64,000 nucleotides of DNA from Punctularia strigosozonata HHB-11173 SS5 (GCF_000264995.1 NW_006767440.1:118316-182315), one strand, 5' to 3'. Positions 25,462 to 38,136 are shown, counted from the first letter of the stretch. The notes: a model not told the origin generated them from the sequence alone. Translations and numbers: made by a program.

Positions 25462-28400
25462 CCCCGGACCCCCCCCTTACATAGGGTTGAGCGCCTCTCG
25501 GTCCCCATAACCGTTTCACGCTATATCGTGACCAGAGACACACACACTCTCTCTCTGTTGCGAATGGTCAGGCCGTGTCCTGGTCCGCAGCCGCGGCAGC
25601 GTTGTTCTGGCGATCGACCCCTCCTCTTGTTCGATTAACGTCCCGAGACAGGCTCTACCTAATTCGTGCGACGTCTGCAGAAAAACGCGCGCATGTCACG
25701 GAGAGATTGTCAAGTATGACGTCCCCAAGTTCTCTCCGCCTGTCGGGCTCCAGGGCGGGTGAGCACACACACAGGGAAGGCCATCTCGTCGACGGGCGTG
25801 TGCGACTTCTTGCTCCTCACTATCGATCGTCCCTACGGTGGGAACTCTGTGTTCATCCCGGACGTTTATCTCAGAGCCCACGTCTGGCGAAAAAAAGCTT
25901 CTTGCGCTTCTGCAACATCCTCCGATGAACGGTCGGAGCTCCTCAACACGTCGCTTCCGCCTTCGATATTCTTCATACGCAACTTCCGTTGATCCTGGCC
26001 GAGCGGATAATTCTGAAGCAGGCATTCCGCTTCCCTGCGCGACTGTTTTCGGGTGGATGGATCGGCGTCGCGCATTGAGGGCGGGTGCTTCGGCATCGCT
26101 CTACCTCAGCTTCGACATGAGCATGCTCATTAAGAACGAACAGCGACATCGATCGTGGTTGACACCACTGCCTTTTCTCTATGTTCATGCCGGGATCGGA
26201 TGTATGTATGTGTGTATTGACTTGTCAGCGACAAGGTTTTCCCCGATTATAAAACCACCGCTGCGGGTGCTGATGGGGCGCTATCCGGCCATATCCCCTG
26301 CCTCCTGTACATTGTATGTGGGGCGTGGAGACCTTCCATGGCTTTCTGGTATAATTGCTGGATTTCATCGGAATTGATCCGTTCCGTGCCCAACCTATGG
26401 CCAAAAAGTCTCCTCTGCATTGATGTCTCGCCATACGCTTTTGTTGTTCCGCTCATTTCCGTATCATGTTTGCACCTCCTGTCTCAAGAAGCTGAGAAAG
26501 TGACCAGTACGGCAGTAGTCGTCGGAGCTGCAAGGGCAAATGAGATTTTAGCAGAACTTTTGTACGTGGAGGATCTCCTCCACAAGGCTACAACGTTGTC
26601 CCGCGGTTGCATATGTCAGCACTGATACTCCGAATCCCTACTGACCCAGGCGTCATGAACTCAGGAGTACATAGTTCGGAATTGCGCCCCCTCCGGCAAC
26701 ACGGCAAATGTTTGGGAGACGAAGCCAGGCTCCCCGCTAGCAGAGCCCGAGTTTCACGGCGCCCAACATAGCAGCCAGTAACCGGTCATCCCGTCTTTGA
26801 CGATCCTCGTACCTCATCCGTCACGGCGACCATAGCATAAGACGGGTGACGAAAAAGACCGGTAACAGGGCCAATAGGGGGGCCCGAGCCGGTTTAGTTG
26901 CCGGCCACGCGGCGACTCGAGAAACGGATTACCATCTTTGGGCATGGGGCTCTCGCGGGTTAGCCCACCACCACCCGCGGTTGCTTGTTGTGTCTTATTC
27001 CCCGTCATCTGCGGATCTGCTAACGCCGGTCGGCTTTCAAAGGCACCGTGCTTGTTTCCCGTTCAGTCACAATGGTCTCGGGAGCAACTGCTAAACTCAG
27101 GCGTTCCTGTGCTTCTTCCGCTTAGCGCATTGCTTCAGGGGAAGTTCTAGCTGGGGGTGGGGGTTCCGGCCGGACAACACGAGGCTGGCCGACATGGGAG
27201 GGGGCGATTGTGTTCTAAATCATGCGATGGTTCGGATCGATCGTTCCGACTGTCACTATGGAGCGCTCACTGGTGCGACCTCCCTTAATCTGGCTCGTCC
27301 AGCACACATCCTCTGCCTGACTCGGTCACTGGGCAACAAGGACTGGCCAATTCTGAGCGGGGAACGACAACGTACTCGCCTGATATCGGTTTCATCATCG
27401 CTTCGGCGAACTATAGCCCGGGGATATTGCCATCGCCGCATTGCACCTTGCACTGGCAATCCAACTGGCTCGGGGATCAGAAGTTCATTGTTCTCATGCG
27501 TGCGGGCCCCTCATCCGTGATGCACTGGGGTGCACTGGCTTCGTATACTTAGCACACCGGATTTGCACACCCGCTCCGGCGACAAAGGGTCGTCCCTCCC
27601 CGTGCAGACTCCCACCCGTGCGGCATCTTGGTGGCAATGCTAGCATCGCGATGCTGTCTTTTGCGTCAGGGATCTGCCTCGGCTCTCAAGCGTCCCATAC
27701 ACGTGTATGCTGCAGTCGGCTTCAAGGAGCTTCCGACCCCATATCGACGGGTGCATGCCCGCAGTGGCAAGCCCAGATCCAGCGAGGAGACTCCCAGACG
27801 TGCCACATACCAAGCTTCAAGCTCTGGTCTCACCGACGATATGCGTCTTGGACGCCTCGTACCATCTCCGTCATCGCCGGAGTCACAGGAAACCATTTAG
27901 GTCGGCTCACAGTGACAACACGCCGCATGCTGCTGTCACTTGGCATTGCTCCGGTATACTTTCGCGAGTGACCTGAGAACTTGCCTTTCTCGTGCACGAC
28001 GATCTCCCCCGGAGCAGAATGGATTGCCGACACCTCGTTCCGGTTGGCCCGACTCGGACAGTGTACCTCTGTGGCACTGCCCTCTACACCTCAACCGACA
28101 CTGGTGTTTATCTGATAACCGTTTCCGTGAACGCGTGGTGGAAGACCCTGAGGTGGATCATCATCGCACGATTTGTCGGCTACTGTGTATTTCCAGCGTT
28201 TCCTCAAGCCGCTTCAAGCCGCAGTGCGGATGACGTACGTATTAGCCCGGGAAGCAGAGCCTGCTCTATTCAGTTGAATCCAATGCAGGACAGTCGTTCT
28301 GAAAAAGGCATCTTCGATACCGCCATCTCGCTAATCAGGGTTGTTTCTGCATGCGACAAAACTGTCTCGGATTTGTGCGATCTATGGATGGATTCTGTGA

Positions 28401-29268
28401 ATGGATACCATGAATGGGACCGTCGCATGCTTGGGAGACTTGGCACGCGGATCTCCTTCTGGATGGTCTAGAGCACGGCATCGATGTTAAACTTGCATGT
28501 CTCCGGCGGAGCTCTCGGTTATTCCAGAGAGGATTAGATCAACTGTGACATCCTAGATCTGCGCAGTATGAGCGAATACGGCGAAGAAGACCCTTCAACG
28601 GTCTACAGCATACAGCTTGCGTGTATAGCAAGGTGCTGTTCTACTACCTCAGGACTTTGTGGACTTACGCCATCGGCCATATATACGTGAAATCCCGGCA
28701 TCTTCACCAGCCCAACAAGGGTTGTACTAAGGCATAAGTCAATGTTCTCGATCCTCACAGCACTGGACGTCAGGTTTAGCCTCTGGACACCGGGACGCAA
28801 GTATTCTAGCTCGTGACCAAGCGAGAGCGACATGCGGTCGTCGGGCTGTCATCGCATACGCCATACAATCTGCTTTCTCGGAAAAGATGTATTCAGTGCA
28901 GTGATATATACAAACAGGACCCATCAACGATAGCGCAAAGTTCGTACACCATGACTGGCATGTTCGCATGTGGGTTTCCTTAGAATAGCTCGGAAACGGC
29001 CCGATGAGTGGTCGCGAAGTCGAAAATCGTACCCGGTGCGCGATCTTCGAACGGGTTCAAATTGCCCCGACCTGTTCCGTGAGGCGTGCTTACAGCACTA
29101 AGCATCCATCTCTGGACGGGGCATGAACTCTGTCCCGGTCTGTTTCGATTGCCCTTTGACCACGTCAGCGACGTGACAACCTCATGTAGAATACACAAGC
29201 GATGGAAGCATCCGGCCCGTTCTCCTCGAGGGTTGACGACCATAATACACCCTTTGAATCTCGATGCT
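25462..29268. other. About 3.8 kb without a recognisable gene
   Basis: Many short open frames on both strands, the longest about 180 codons, but none shows a family motif or a set of frames joined by plausible introns. A CA/CT microsatellite (cacacacactctctctctg) lies near 25540. No inverted-repeat ends, tRNA or rRNA features were seen. The right end should include the 3' UTR of the NIT2 gene. Compared with the rest of the window this stretch is strikingly empty. Confidence 0.5.
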
Positions 29269-30836
29269 TTAGGCCGCCGGCTGTCCGGCACTGATATCTG
29301 GGTACACATCGAACCGGCGTTGCGTCGTGACGGGGATACCCTTGCGTGTTTCATGCAATACTTGCGGATCTATCACATGGCGGTAAGCGACACGGTGGCT
29401 CTCGGGTACGAAGAAGATGGCCGAGCATTCAGACAACCGGGTGCTTTTGCCGCAAGTGTTCACGGCATACATACCAATTTGTGCGGTTATGATGGCCTCT
29501 TCGTGGTCTGCCTCCGCCAGCACCTTCCCCCTACATGACAGACTTGAGCATTGATTCAGATTTAGTCAAGGAAGTTCGATACGTACATCGGATCGACCAC
29601 CATCGAATGACCCCACTGCAAGGTACCCCAAGTTCAGCTCTGAGAAGCGGCACAGAGGACGCAACATACAGCGTGGTACCCAGCCGTCAGGTCCCTAGCT
29701 GGGCTGCACATGGACACGAAAATCTGATTGTCGACCGCGCTGCGCCACAGATCTTGTCAGCGATCACGGTCGATTACGTGAACAAGCGGCTGCCCGAGGA
29801 GATACCCCGGGTGCTCCCAAGGCGCATACGGCAGCATTTTGCGTAGAGGGCAGTAACGCACCGTGCGCGCTGCAGTAATTCCCAGTGGAGAGGCCCCGTG
29901 GTCAAATTGAACGCGCCAGGGTAAATGATTACTTGACATCCTGGAACAAATACTCTGTGTCAGTGGTCACAGAGGACGGCAGGCTGAGATGGAGGGCACA
30001 TCGAAACGGCCGACCGAACCGCAGCTGAACAATCGCGTCCAAACGCCATGCCAAAGAGCAAGGGAACACATACCCTGCCTCGCGGCAATCATTGCGAGTT
30101 CTGGAAAGCGCACATCGTAACAAATGCCGAGACCGATCCGAGCGAAATCTAGAAAGAAAATAGGTGTTAGCGGCTGTAAAAGATAATGAGAACAAGATCC
30201 CTCACCGGTGTCAAAATAGTTCGTCGATGTGCCGGGGCTTAAAGTTTCACTCTCCTACACAAGATCATAGAGACATCGGACCGGAAGGCCTGCGGCGCAT
30301 AATCTGGTAACTAACCTTGAAGGTGATCTTGCCGGGGATGTCGATGTCGAACAAATGGACCTTCCGGTGTAGTGCAACGAGTTCGCCCTCGGGGGAATAC
30401 ACCGTGCAGGTGTTGAAGAACTTTCCCTCAAAATTTTCGGGAATAGATCCCCCTACGATCCAAGCGCCTGTTTCTTTCGCTGCCTGAGATAACATGCGAA
30501 CCGACTCGGAGGGAGAGGAGGCCGCATCATACGCAGCCTTAGGTGAATAGTCGATAGCCTCAGCGTACACGGGGAAGTGCACATGCCCATACGGCGAGTT
30601 GAAGCATTCCTGTGATGGTGGAGATCAGTTGACCTGTGGAGCCGCTTCCACGTCGGACGGACAGGCAACACGATGAGGTCTGGTTTTTCCTTCGCATTGG
30701 CTGCCTTCAGGAGCATGTCCCTAGCATGGCTGAGATTCTTTGCTTTGTCTGGGCCGATCTGACCCAGCTGGACGAGCGAGAGGCGAAATGACTTGAATGC
30801 GGGCGCAGCCGACATGAGTGCGCGGAACATGGACAT
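29269..30836 (-). CDS. NIT2: Omega-amidase / nitrilase-family hydrolase (NIT2 type)
   Basis: Carbon-nitrogen hydrolase. NIT2 enzymes convert alpha-ketoglutaramate and alpha-ketosuccinamate to the keto acids. The catalytic triad is visible: Glu in [10 protein letters not shown] (across an intron near 30612), Lys in [19 protein letters not shown] (near 30350), Cys in [16 protein letters not shown] (near 30110). [37 protein letters not shown] and WGHSMVVDP follow on separate exons. The last coding exon gives [20 protein letters not shown]. The order and spacing match NIT2 rather than NIT1. About six introns. Start is at 30836 ([12 protein letters not shown]) or six bases later. It is divergent from the lipid-kinase gene with 18 bp between start codons. 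Confidence 0.92.
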
Positions 30837-30854
30837 GCAATAAGCAGTCCTGTC
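30837..30854. promoter_or_regulatory. 18 bp between divergent start codons
   Basis: NIT2 (minus) and the lipid-kinase gene (plus) start 18 bp apart. Each gene's promoter and leader must lie inside the other's coding region, or one true start is further in. Confidence 0.5.
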
Positions 30855-31967
30855 ATGCTTCTCGTCGTCGTCAACCCCGCCTGCGGCGACAAGGGCGCGC
30901 CAACCTTCGTTCACGACCATGTTATTCCATTGCTCACCGAGCGCAACGCGTCCTTCGTCCTCGTCCAAACGGAGTCACCCGGGCACTCAGGTCATCTTGC
31001 CCGTCAATTCCTGGCCGATACAACGATCTCATCCCCCAAAGCGATACTCATAGCATCTGGTGATGGTACCGTGCACGAGATCGTCAACGAGATGCTCTTG
31101 GGTGATCCCGTCTCGGCGCGGGTGCCATTGGTACTCGTCCCCTGCGGTACGGCCAACGCACTGTATTCGTCTTGCTTCCCCCAATCATCATCGGATCCGA
31201 TCGGAGGCAAACTAAGGGCTTTGCGTTCATACCTCGACAACGGATCGAAACGACGCCTCAATCTCACCCGCACAGATGTGTACCCCACGCAGGCCGCATC
31301 CGATCCGGAGCACACGATCTATTCGATGGTGGTTACTTCCACATCCCTCCACGCCTCGATTCTCCACGATTCCGAAGCCTTGCGAGGATCTGTCCCCGGT
31401 CTAGAACGCTTCAAACTAGCTGCTCAACAGAACATTAGCCGTCTCTATCACGCCACCGTACACCTCCTCCCGTACATGACCCATCAGAGCGCGGAGGAAT
31501 CTGGGGATGTTATTCAACTCTATGACCCCGCAAAGTCCGCCTTTGCTCCCTTGTCGCCATCCACCGTAGAAGGTCCCTTCGCATACTTCCTATCCACGGC
31601 AAACGCAGATCGTCTCGAGCCCGCATTCAGGATCACCCCTCTCGTGACTGCCCATGCCCCCGCTCCCGGTACCGCGTCGATGGATATCGTCATACTACGC
31701 CCCCAACGTGCTCCTAACACTGCAATATCCGAAGCATTTACGACCGAACTCAATATGCGCGTGCTCACGCAGGCATACCAAGATGGGGCTCATGTAAACC
31801 TAGTCTTCGATAAAGCAAGCGGAACAACCAATGCATACGGCGAACATCCTGCCTCTGTAAACGGTGAAGTGTCAGTTACGCCTGTTGTAGAGTATGTCCG
31901 CTGCGGAGGATGGGAATGGATACCCGTAGGCATTCAATTGCATCATTGTAGTGCATCCATTAGCTGA
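30855..31967 (+). CDS. Diacylglycerol/sphingoid-base kinase catalytic-domain protein
   Basis: A DAGK_cat fold protein of 370 aa without introns, unusual here. The start MLLVVVNPACGDKGAP carries the NP..G nucleotide-binding turn. ILIASGDGTVHEIVNEML (near 31050) is the GGDGT signature with Ser for the first Gly, and VLVPCGTANALY follows as the PCG(S/T).N motif. The C-terminal beta-sandwich half ends in GGWEWIPVG. It should phosphorylate a lipid such as a sphingoid long-chain base or diacylglycerol; which one cannot be told. There is no membrane segment. Confidence 0.85.
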   Translation: MLLVVVNPACGDKGAPTFVHDHVIPLLTERNASFVLVQTESPGHSGHLARQFLADTTISSPKAILIASGDGTVHEIVNEMLLGDPVSARVPLVLVPCGTANALYSSCFPQSSSDPIGGKLRALRSYLDNGSKRRLNLTRTDVYPTQAASDPEHTIYSMVVTSTSLHASILHDSEALRGSVPGLERFKLAAQQNISRLYHATVHLLPYMTHQSAEESGDVIQLYDPAKSAFAPLSPSTVEGPFAYFLSTANADRLEPAFRITPLVTAHAPAPGTASMDIVILRPQRAPNTAISEAFTTELNMRVLTQAYQDGAHVNLVFDKASGTTNAYGEHPASVNGEVSVTPVVEYVRCGGWEWIPVGIQLHHCSASIS

Positions 31968-32213
31968 TATGCGAACGTGCACAGGATACCGACGACGATC
32001 GTGCTAGACTCATCTGTGCGGACGGCACAATAATGACCGTTCCTCCGGGGGGCAAAGCACGTTGTGAGGTACTGCAGAACAGCGATGTCGAATTCGAAGT
32101 ATTTGTATAGCGGTCTTCTGCCTGGCCAGTGACGTCGAAGAACCATATCGCCACTGATTTGCACATTTACCTCGTAGAGCAAATCGTTGTATTTCTACAA
32201 TTCATCACATGCC

Positions 32214-35200
32214 CTATAGCCCTGTCCAGCTGAGATCATCCTTGACTTCGACGGTTGTCTGGAGTTGCACGTCCTCAGAACTGGCGCCCACCAATATATC
32301 ATATTCGCCCTTCAAAATTCTCCACAAACCTCCCTTGGGCCCTGCTCCCGGGTTCAAGGGTCCACCGGAGTGATACCGCTGGTCACCGATGAAGTCTGGT
32401 TGTTCATCCCAAAACGCGAACGCCCATTTGTCGAGGCGGACCTTGACGCGCTTGCTCTGCCCCAGGTCGATGCTACGGGCCTGCCAGAACAGACGAAGGG
32501 CGTAAGATGATGGATGAAAAACACAGAACCTGCCCTGCGACGAACCTTGGCAAAGCCTTTCAGCTGCTTCGTTGGCATGGGAGCGCTGACACCGATCTTG
32601 GGGTAGGATACATAAACTTGAACGACCTCCGACCCAATTTCGTCACCCGTGTTTGTAACTGTGGTCGCGACCTCGAATGCGAGCTTGTCCGAGTTGGCCA
32701 CTTGAGTTACGTGGATATCGGAGAAACGGAAGGACGTATATGAAAGCCCAAATCTGCATGACACAGGAAATAAGATACGAGACGACCAAATATACGAGGA
32801 CCGTTAGTCACCCGAAGGGAAACAGGGGCTTGATCAACTTCGTCTGGTAGTGTCTATAGCCAACGAAAACGTCTTCACGGTAGTAAATCCTTCCATGTTC
32901 GCTCCGCAGATTCGGGAACGCCGGAACGTCTTGTATGCGTGTCTGTGCATAGCGACCGTATCTTTAGTACGAGCGTGATGGCGCGTAAACTGATTGGCGC
33001 GCACAGGGAAAGTCAACGGCAGACGCCCAGAAGGATTGACAACCCCGAAGAGGACGTCGGCAATCGCATTGCCTGTTTCATTCCCACAATACCACGCTTG
33101 TAGGATTCCAGAGACGGCATCGACCCATGGCATAGACACGGCTGAACCCTGACCAATTTGTTTAACAATGGCTCGTTTAACAATGGCTCGGGCGACTAGC
33201 AGACGAGTGCTCACAGCTTGCAAGACGACCACCGTCCGAGGGTTTGCGGCCGCCAAACGTTCGATAAGCTCATTCTGGCGACCAGGCATGTCGAGCGTGG
33301 GCCGGTCAAACCCTTCGCTCTCCCATTCAGGCGTAAGACCCCCGATGAAGATGGTAACATCCGACGTGGCGGCAAGCTCAGCGGCCTGATCAATCGCTTG
33401 GTCCGCATCGATCTTCTCGCATCCTCCAAGACGCTGTCAAGCTAGTCCATGAGGATGAACAGAACATGGCAAGTTTTTGGATGCGCACCACGCCGATCAT
33501 GAGCGCAGGCTGAGAGTCGTCTTGAGCGAAATCCGGCGGCGGGTAGTTGGAATATTCCACCAAAACATCAATCTGCTTTTCCGCGTGAAGGTCGATAGTA
33601 GCCTTCTCTTCGACGGTTCCTTGACTGTGATGTTTCATCTCAGCCATAGATAGATTGTTTAGAGCTGCTGAACTTGCCCGTAGAAGAATTCTCCCGGACC
33701 GCGCTGCTCCGTCCAATTATCGATGAGAAGCTCACCGTCCATCCACAGTTTGGCACGACCTGTAATTGATCAGTCGTAACGCTAACTTCATGCTGAAGTG
33801 TCGGGTACCTGAAACGGTCAGACCCATCTCCCACAGCGCGCTACGCGGAACCTGCATCCTTCCGCGAAGTTTGATGGTCCAGGTCTCCCCAAGCCCTTTA
33901 GGCAAGAAATCATTAAGTTTGACTCGCGTATCCTGCAGTACGAAATCCGCAACATGTTCAATGGGTTGGTGGTCCTCATCGTGACTGTAAAACGATGCCA
34001 GCCACCCCGGTTCACCAGAAGGGGTTGTAAGAAAGTTCTCAATAGTGGGTAAGAACTTGTGAGCTGCGGGTGGCTATCAGCATGCGCGCACCGTATGGGC
34101 TACAGAACATACCGTAACATCCTATGTGATACGACAGCTCGACTCCATCGGGTGCATTAACCTGTAGTCCCTCCCATGGAGTGACAACGTAGCTCGCCTT
34201 AAGGTGGTTAGATACGGACCGAGCTCGCAATCCACGGACCATACCTTCAGTGCCGCGGACCCACCGCCGGATATCACCCTCCCATGAACACCAGGTCCGA
34301 TGACAGCGACCTTCTTCGCTTTACCAGACTTGATGGGTAAGAGGTTATTTCCGTTCTTCAAAAGGACCATGCCTTCGGCTGCGAGCGTTCGGCAGAACTT
34401 CCTCATCTCGGGCGTGTCTCGTGAACGCTCCTCGCCATCCCCGTAAACAACGTCCGGGTTGCGTCTGGCCAGTCTTTGAATAAATTGCAGCATATTGGCG
34501 ACGCGCGCATTCACGGTCGAGTAGAGCAACTTCTGGGCGGAAAGGGTATGCTTCACGAGTAGATTCTGTCGCCAACGAGGTGGACCTGAGGATGCGATCG
34601 ACTCATTCAAAGCCGTACCGCGTGGGAGTACCGAGACCTACCAGGCATTTCGAGGTCCATCGACGCATTCAATGCGTGATCGACACTGTACGTACCGTAC
34701 CTGCGCAACATCGTCAACGACATGAGACCCGCCTCTTTGAATGTTGCGCTCACCAGTCACTGATCACGATTCCATCGAATCCCCATTCCTCTCTCAAGAT
34801 ACCCTTGAGGAGTCGCGGATTCTCCGAACAATGGACCCCGTCAATACGGCCGTAGCTGGGCGTTCGACGAGGTCAGACAAGTGACTCGTGGATATTAGTG
34901 CATATTCAGCCAGAAACTCCCAAATATGCATGTAGACAATGGTCAACCAAAGTAGATTACACACGCAGTCATGAATGCCCAAGGTTTCGCGTGGATCTGT
35001 GCAAGCATGAACCTGCCATAACGTGGGTGATCAATCGAATCCGGGCAACGGAGGGAGTAGGTGAAGACGCACGGGTACAGATAGATTTCTCTCAGAGCGC
35101 GCTGTGTTCGTCCAGAGGATTATCCCACATTGAATCGCGTTCGGGAGGAGCAGACCGAACTAACCTCGGAAACCACGGAGTCGGCGGCGGTACGCTCGTG

Positions 35201-35902
35201 CTCCTGGTCATTGGCAACAAAATGCTTGATGGTGGCTGCCACTCCATCAGACTGGAGGCCATTCACGTACGCAGCAGCCATCATTCCTAATGAGCGATCA
35301 TAGAGAAGTTGTCATCTCCTCTGCCAACTACGCAGGTGACAAGGGTTCACCTGACAAGTATGGATCTTCGCTGAACGATTCGAACGCGCGTCCGCCCAAC
35401 GGAGAACGCTGTATATTGCACGTCGGAGCCAACAATATGACTGACGATTTGATCTTCGCTTCGGCTGCGAGGAATGCACCAACATCGCGGATTAAATCTG
35501 CTCAAGGACGGGAGTAAGTCGGACAATATTCTGACTGAATGAGATGAACCTTGATCGAAGGTCGCGCCGAAGGAGGTTGCGCACTATCAAGATGTCAGCC
35601 TCGAGAAGCGCAGGACGAGCAAAATGTTACGAACAGGTAAGCATTGTGCGGGAGTAGACACGAAATGCGACGATCCTCGGACTCCCTATGAAGATATTGG
35701 TGAACCACCGCAATTGCATGTACGCTGCACAACAAACGTTCGGTCCATCGCTCATGCGCACGGAGGGAATCTCTAATCTCGGGATGGAACTGGTATTCCA
35801 CCAGTTGGGAGCGCCAAGAAGTGCGATCTTCTCGTCCAATTTCAGCTTTTCTACGATGATCGGGATGGAGGCATCCAAGAACGACTTCGACATGGTCGAC
35901 AT
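32214..35902 (-). CDS. GH3 beta-glucosidase with PA14 insert, intracellular type
   Basis: Hydrolyses terminal beta-glucose from oligosaccharides such as cellobiose. It has no signal peptide: [20 protein letters not shown] leads straight into the GH3 barrel ([21 protein letters not shown]). Then come [47 protein letters not shown] with the nucleophile Asp (near 34750), and [18 protein letters not shown]14 domain sits in the second GH3 domain ([10 protein letters not shown] to [12 protein letters not shown]). After it come [39 protein letters not shown] and an Fn3-like tail ([20 protein letters not shown]). Some 15 introns are needed; all domain frames join. PA14-bearing GH3 enzymes without a signal occur in yeasts such as Kluyveromyces. 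An intron near 33180 holds a 15 bp tandem duplication. Confidence 0.92.
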
Positions 35903-36290
35903 GGTCGTTCGAGAGTAGAGTGCGTGCGTCCGACCGCAGTCACATCAAATGCTTGCACGCAAGAAACGCAATGCTTATGAGAGCGTAGGCTCACGGCATC
36001 AAGTCGGAGAAATAGCTTGGTGGGTGACCAGGCCCGGCAATGCGTGTGAAGTGCTGTTCGATGGCAAGGTTTCTCGGCAAAGTTGCAAATTCCGGCAGGA
36101 GGGATACTTGCGGATACCGAGCGGGTATCATTTTTGAGCACTGGATGAAGATGGAAGGCAGCTGCCCTGTACCACGCTAAGTAAAGCGTATGAAGCGCGG
36201 AAGAGCCGGGAACGCGCATGAACGCGCAGCACGTGATGCATCCCGACCTTGCGCGTTTGACGCGCCGGAATCTGCTTCATCTGCTTCATC
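35903..36290. promoter_or_regulatory. Shared upstream region of GH3 and NSL1
   Basis: 388 bp between divergent start codons, so it must hold both promoters. No clear TATA box. No other gene seen. Confidence 0.4.
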
Positions 36291-37141
36291 ATGGCTTTGC
36301 CACATAACATAGAAGCGGCAAGAGAAGACCCGAGGGTTCTGGTCGATAGCTTGTACGCCTGGAGAAACGTCAAGGAGTCCTACTTGGCAGCGGCCACTTC
36401 ACGCCTAGGAGAACAGCTTGCCTCGAGCGGCCTCACGGAACAGCGTGATGTGTTACTGCAGCATGTGAATGAAGTGCGGAATAACCTTTCTATTAGACCT
36501 GTCTCATGATTGTTCTCAAGCTGTATTTCCGAGTTTGTAGGTCATGTGTTCATGCTAACTGAACCGAATGTCCGAGTGAACGGGAAGAACTTAGAGGACG
36601 TGGTCGAAGATGAAGAAGGTGAATACAATATATGACAACCGATCTTTGCTTCCAACTGACTCTCGTATTAGATACGGAGCCATTCGACGAAGCGCTCGAT
36701 AGACATATATGGTCACTAGCGGATCAACGCATGAAATGGCAGTCAGAAATCGCGAACAAACGCCGCCTTATCCCTTCACAGGTTTCTCAGCTCATGAGCG
36801 ATCTATCCGAGCGCCAGAGATCCGTATACGCGCAGGCGGGGTTTGCAGAAGAACCCCAGGATGCTGACAGTGAACCTGAGGTCCAGAATGAAGGTAGTTC
36901 ATTGCTTTGCTATCGCTCGTAGTGCTTAGGTGATGGTTCGGGTTCAGGACTTCCTCTCGAAACCGAAGGAACTTTTCGAAGGACGGTCGTTCTTTCTGAA
37001 GAACTCAAGCAGGTATTTGGTCAGAATATGAACAAGCATGGACCATTGCTGAAAGAATATTGCGCATAGGAGGTCCTCTTGCAACATGAACGTACAGAGC
37101 GCGTCACAAGCGTCTCTCAACTGTTGCAGGATAGAGGGTGA
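36291..37141 (+). CDS. NSL1: Kinetochore MIND-complex subunit Nsl1/Mis14
   Basis: Mis14 family coiled-coil protein of the Mis12/MIND complex, which links centromeric chromatin to the Ndc80 complex. Visible parts are [44 protein letters not shown] across an intron, and [28 protein letters not shown] (near 36690), where the Asp-rich start and repeated R/K heptads are typical of the family. Then [19 protein letters not shown]. Two last exons, joined with gtagtt...cttag and gtattt...catag introns, give [16 protein letters not shown] and [20 protein letters not shown]. The family is poorly conserved, so the call rests on the coiled-coil pattern. It is convergent with GAR1, with 115 bp between stops. 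Confidence 0.7.
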
Positions 37142-37256
37142 TTCTTTAGGTCCCCTGCGCTCGCAGTCACAACACGTCCACGCCTCTCCAGCGTGGCCGC
37201 CGTTCCCTTGGGATGGAGAAGAGACGCAATATAAGAGTAGTAAAACATCAAATACC

Positions 37257-38136
37257 TCATGAACCCCGGAAACCTCGTCCACCGCGCCCGCCGCCGAAGC
37301 CGCCACCGAAGCCACCGCCGAAGCCACCGCGACCCCCAGCCCCGCGCCCGCCTGCAAAACCTCTGCCTCCTCCTCTGCCCCGATCGAACCCACCTCGGCC
37401 TCGGCCTCCTCGTGGCGCGCCGCGTCCGCGTCCGCCAGGTGCACCGCGGCCACCGCGGCCGCCTGCTCCTCCCCGACCCCTTGTTTCTGGAGGGGAAATG
37501 CATGAGTCTTCCGTGACACAAGCAATGGATGGGGCAAGCGTAGTGCGTACTTGTAACACCGGCCACTTTTGGCTTGGGCAGAAATCGTTCGATGGGTAGC
37601 AGTTTGTCGTCGCCAATGTACACCTTGTCACCCTTTTTGAAGCTATTCGCAACCATGCCTTGCTCCATTTTGACGGAGAAAAAGACCTGTATATAAGATC
37701 GAGGCGTCAGTGAGACGAGGAGGATGTCCCGCTGGAAGAAGGAATATGACGCAGGTGAATCGTGGAAATCACCTCGTTAATCGGCCCGAGGATCTCGTCC
37801 ACCTTTCCTATCTGGGATTTGTTTTGCAGGTAGATAGGCGCGTTGAAGTATGGTACTTTGTCCGGCATGGCGGAAGCGCACAACATCTCGTCTTCAACAG
37901 CATGTAGAAACGTGCCCATCTCTATTGTAGCAGAATGTTAACATGCTGATTCCAGAATGAAAGCGGGCACACACCGAGTACGGTATCGGGAGGACCCATG
38001 TCCCGTTGCTGGAACCCTCCGCGGAACCCTCCGCGACCTCCCCTTCCTTGCAAAAACGTTGTTCGCTCAGCCTGCCCATGGGTGCATCGGAAAAGGTGCA
38101 CGCACCTCCTCGCCCGCCAAATCCTCCTCGGCTCAT
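37257..38136 (-). CDS. GAR1: H/ACA snoRNP protein Gar1
   Basis: Nucleolar core protein of H/ACA snoRNPs, needed for pseudouridylation of rRNA. A short N-terminal RGG stretch ([11 protein letters not shown] then [16 protein letters not shown]) is followed by the Gar1 beta-barrel: [39 protein letters not shown] and [31 protein letters not shown]. The C-terminus is an RGG/RGR box of about 80 residues ending GGRGFRGS. Four or five introns; the first splits the N-terminal RGG box. All features match the yeast and human proteins. Confidence 0.95.

Noticed and set aside
27441-27971. 176-codon open frame on the plus strand in the gene-poor region
   Set aside because: No motif, no joining exons, overlapping frames on the other strand; judged chance.
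32834-33289. Apparent frame breaks in the GH3 gene between the catalytic and Fn3-like parts
   Set aside because: Normal GT-AG introns (for example gtgcgc...cacag and gtgact...cag) join the frames with correct family sequence on both sides, so the gene is intact.
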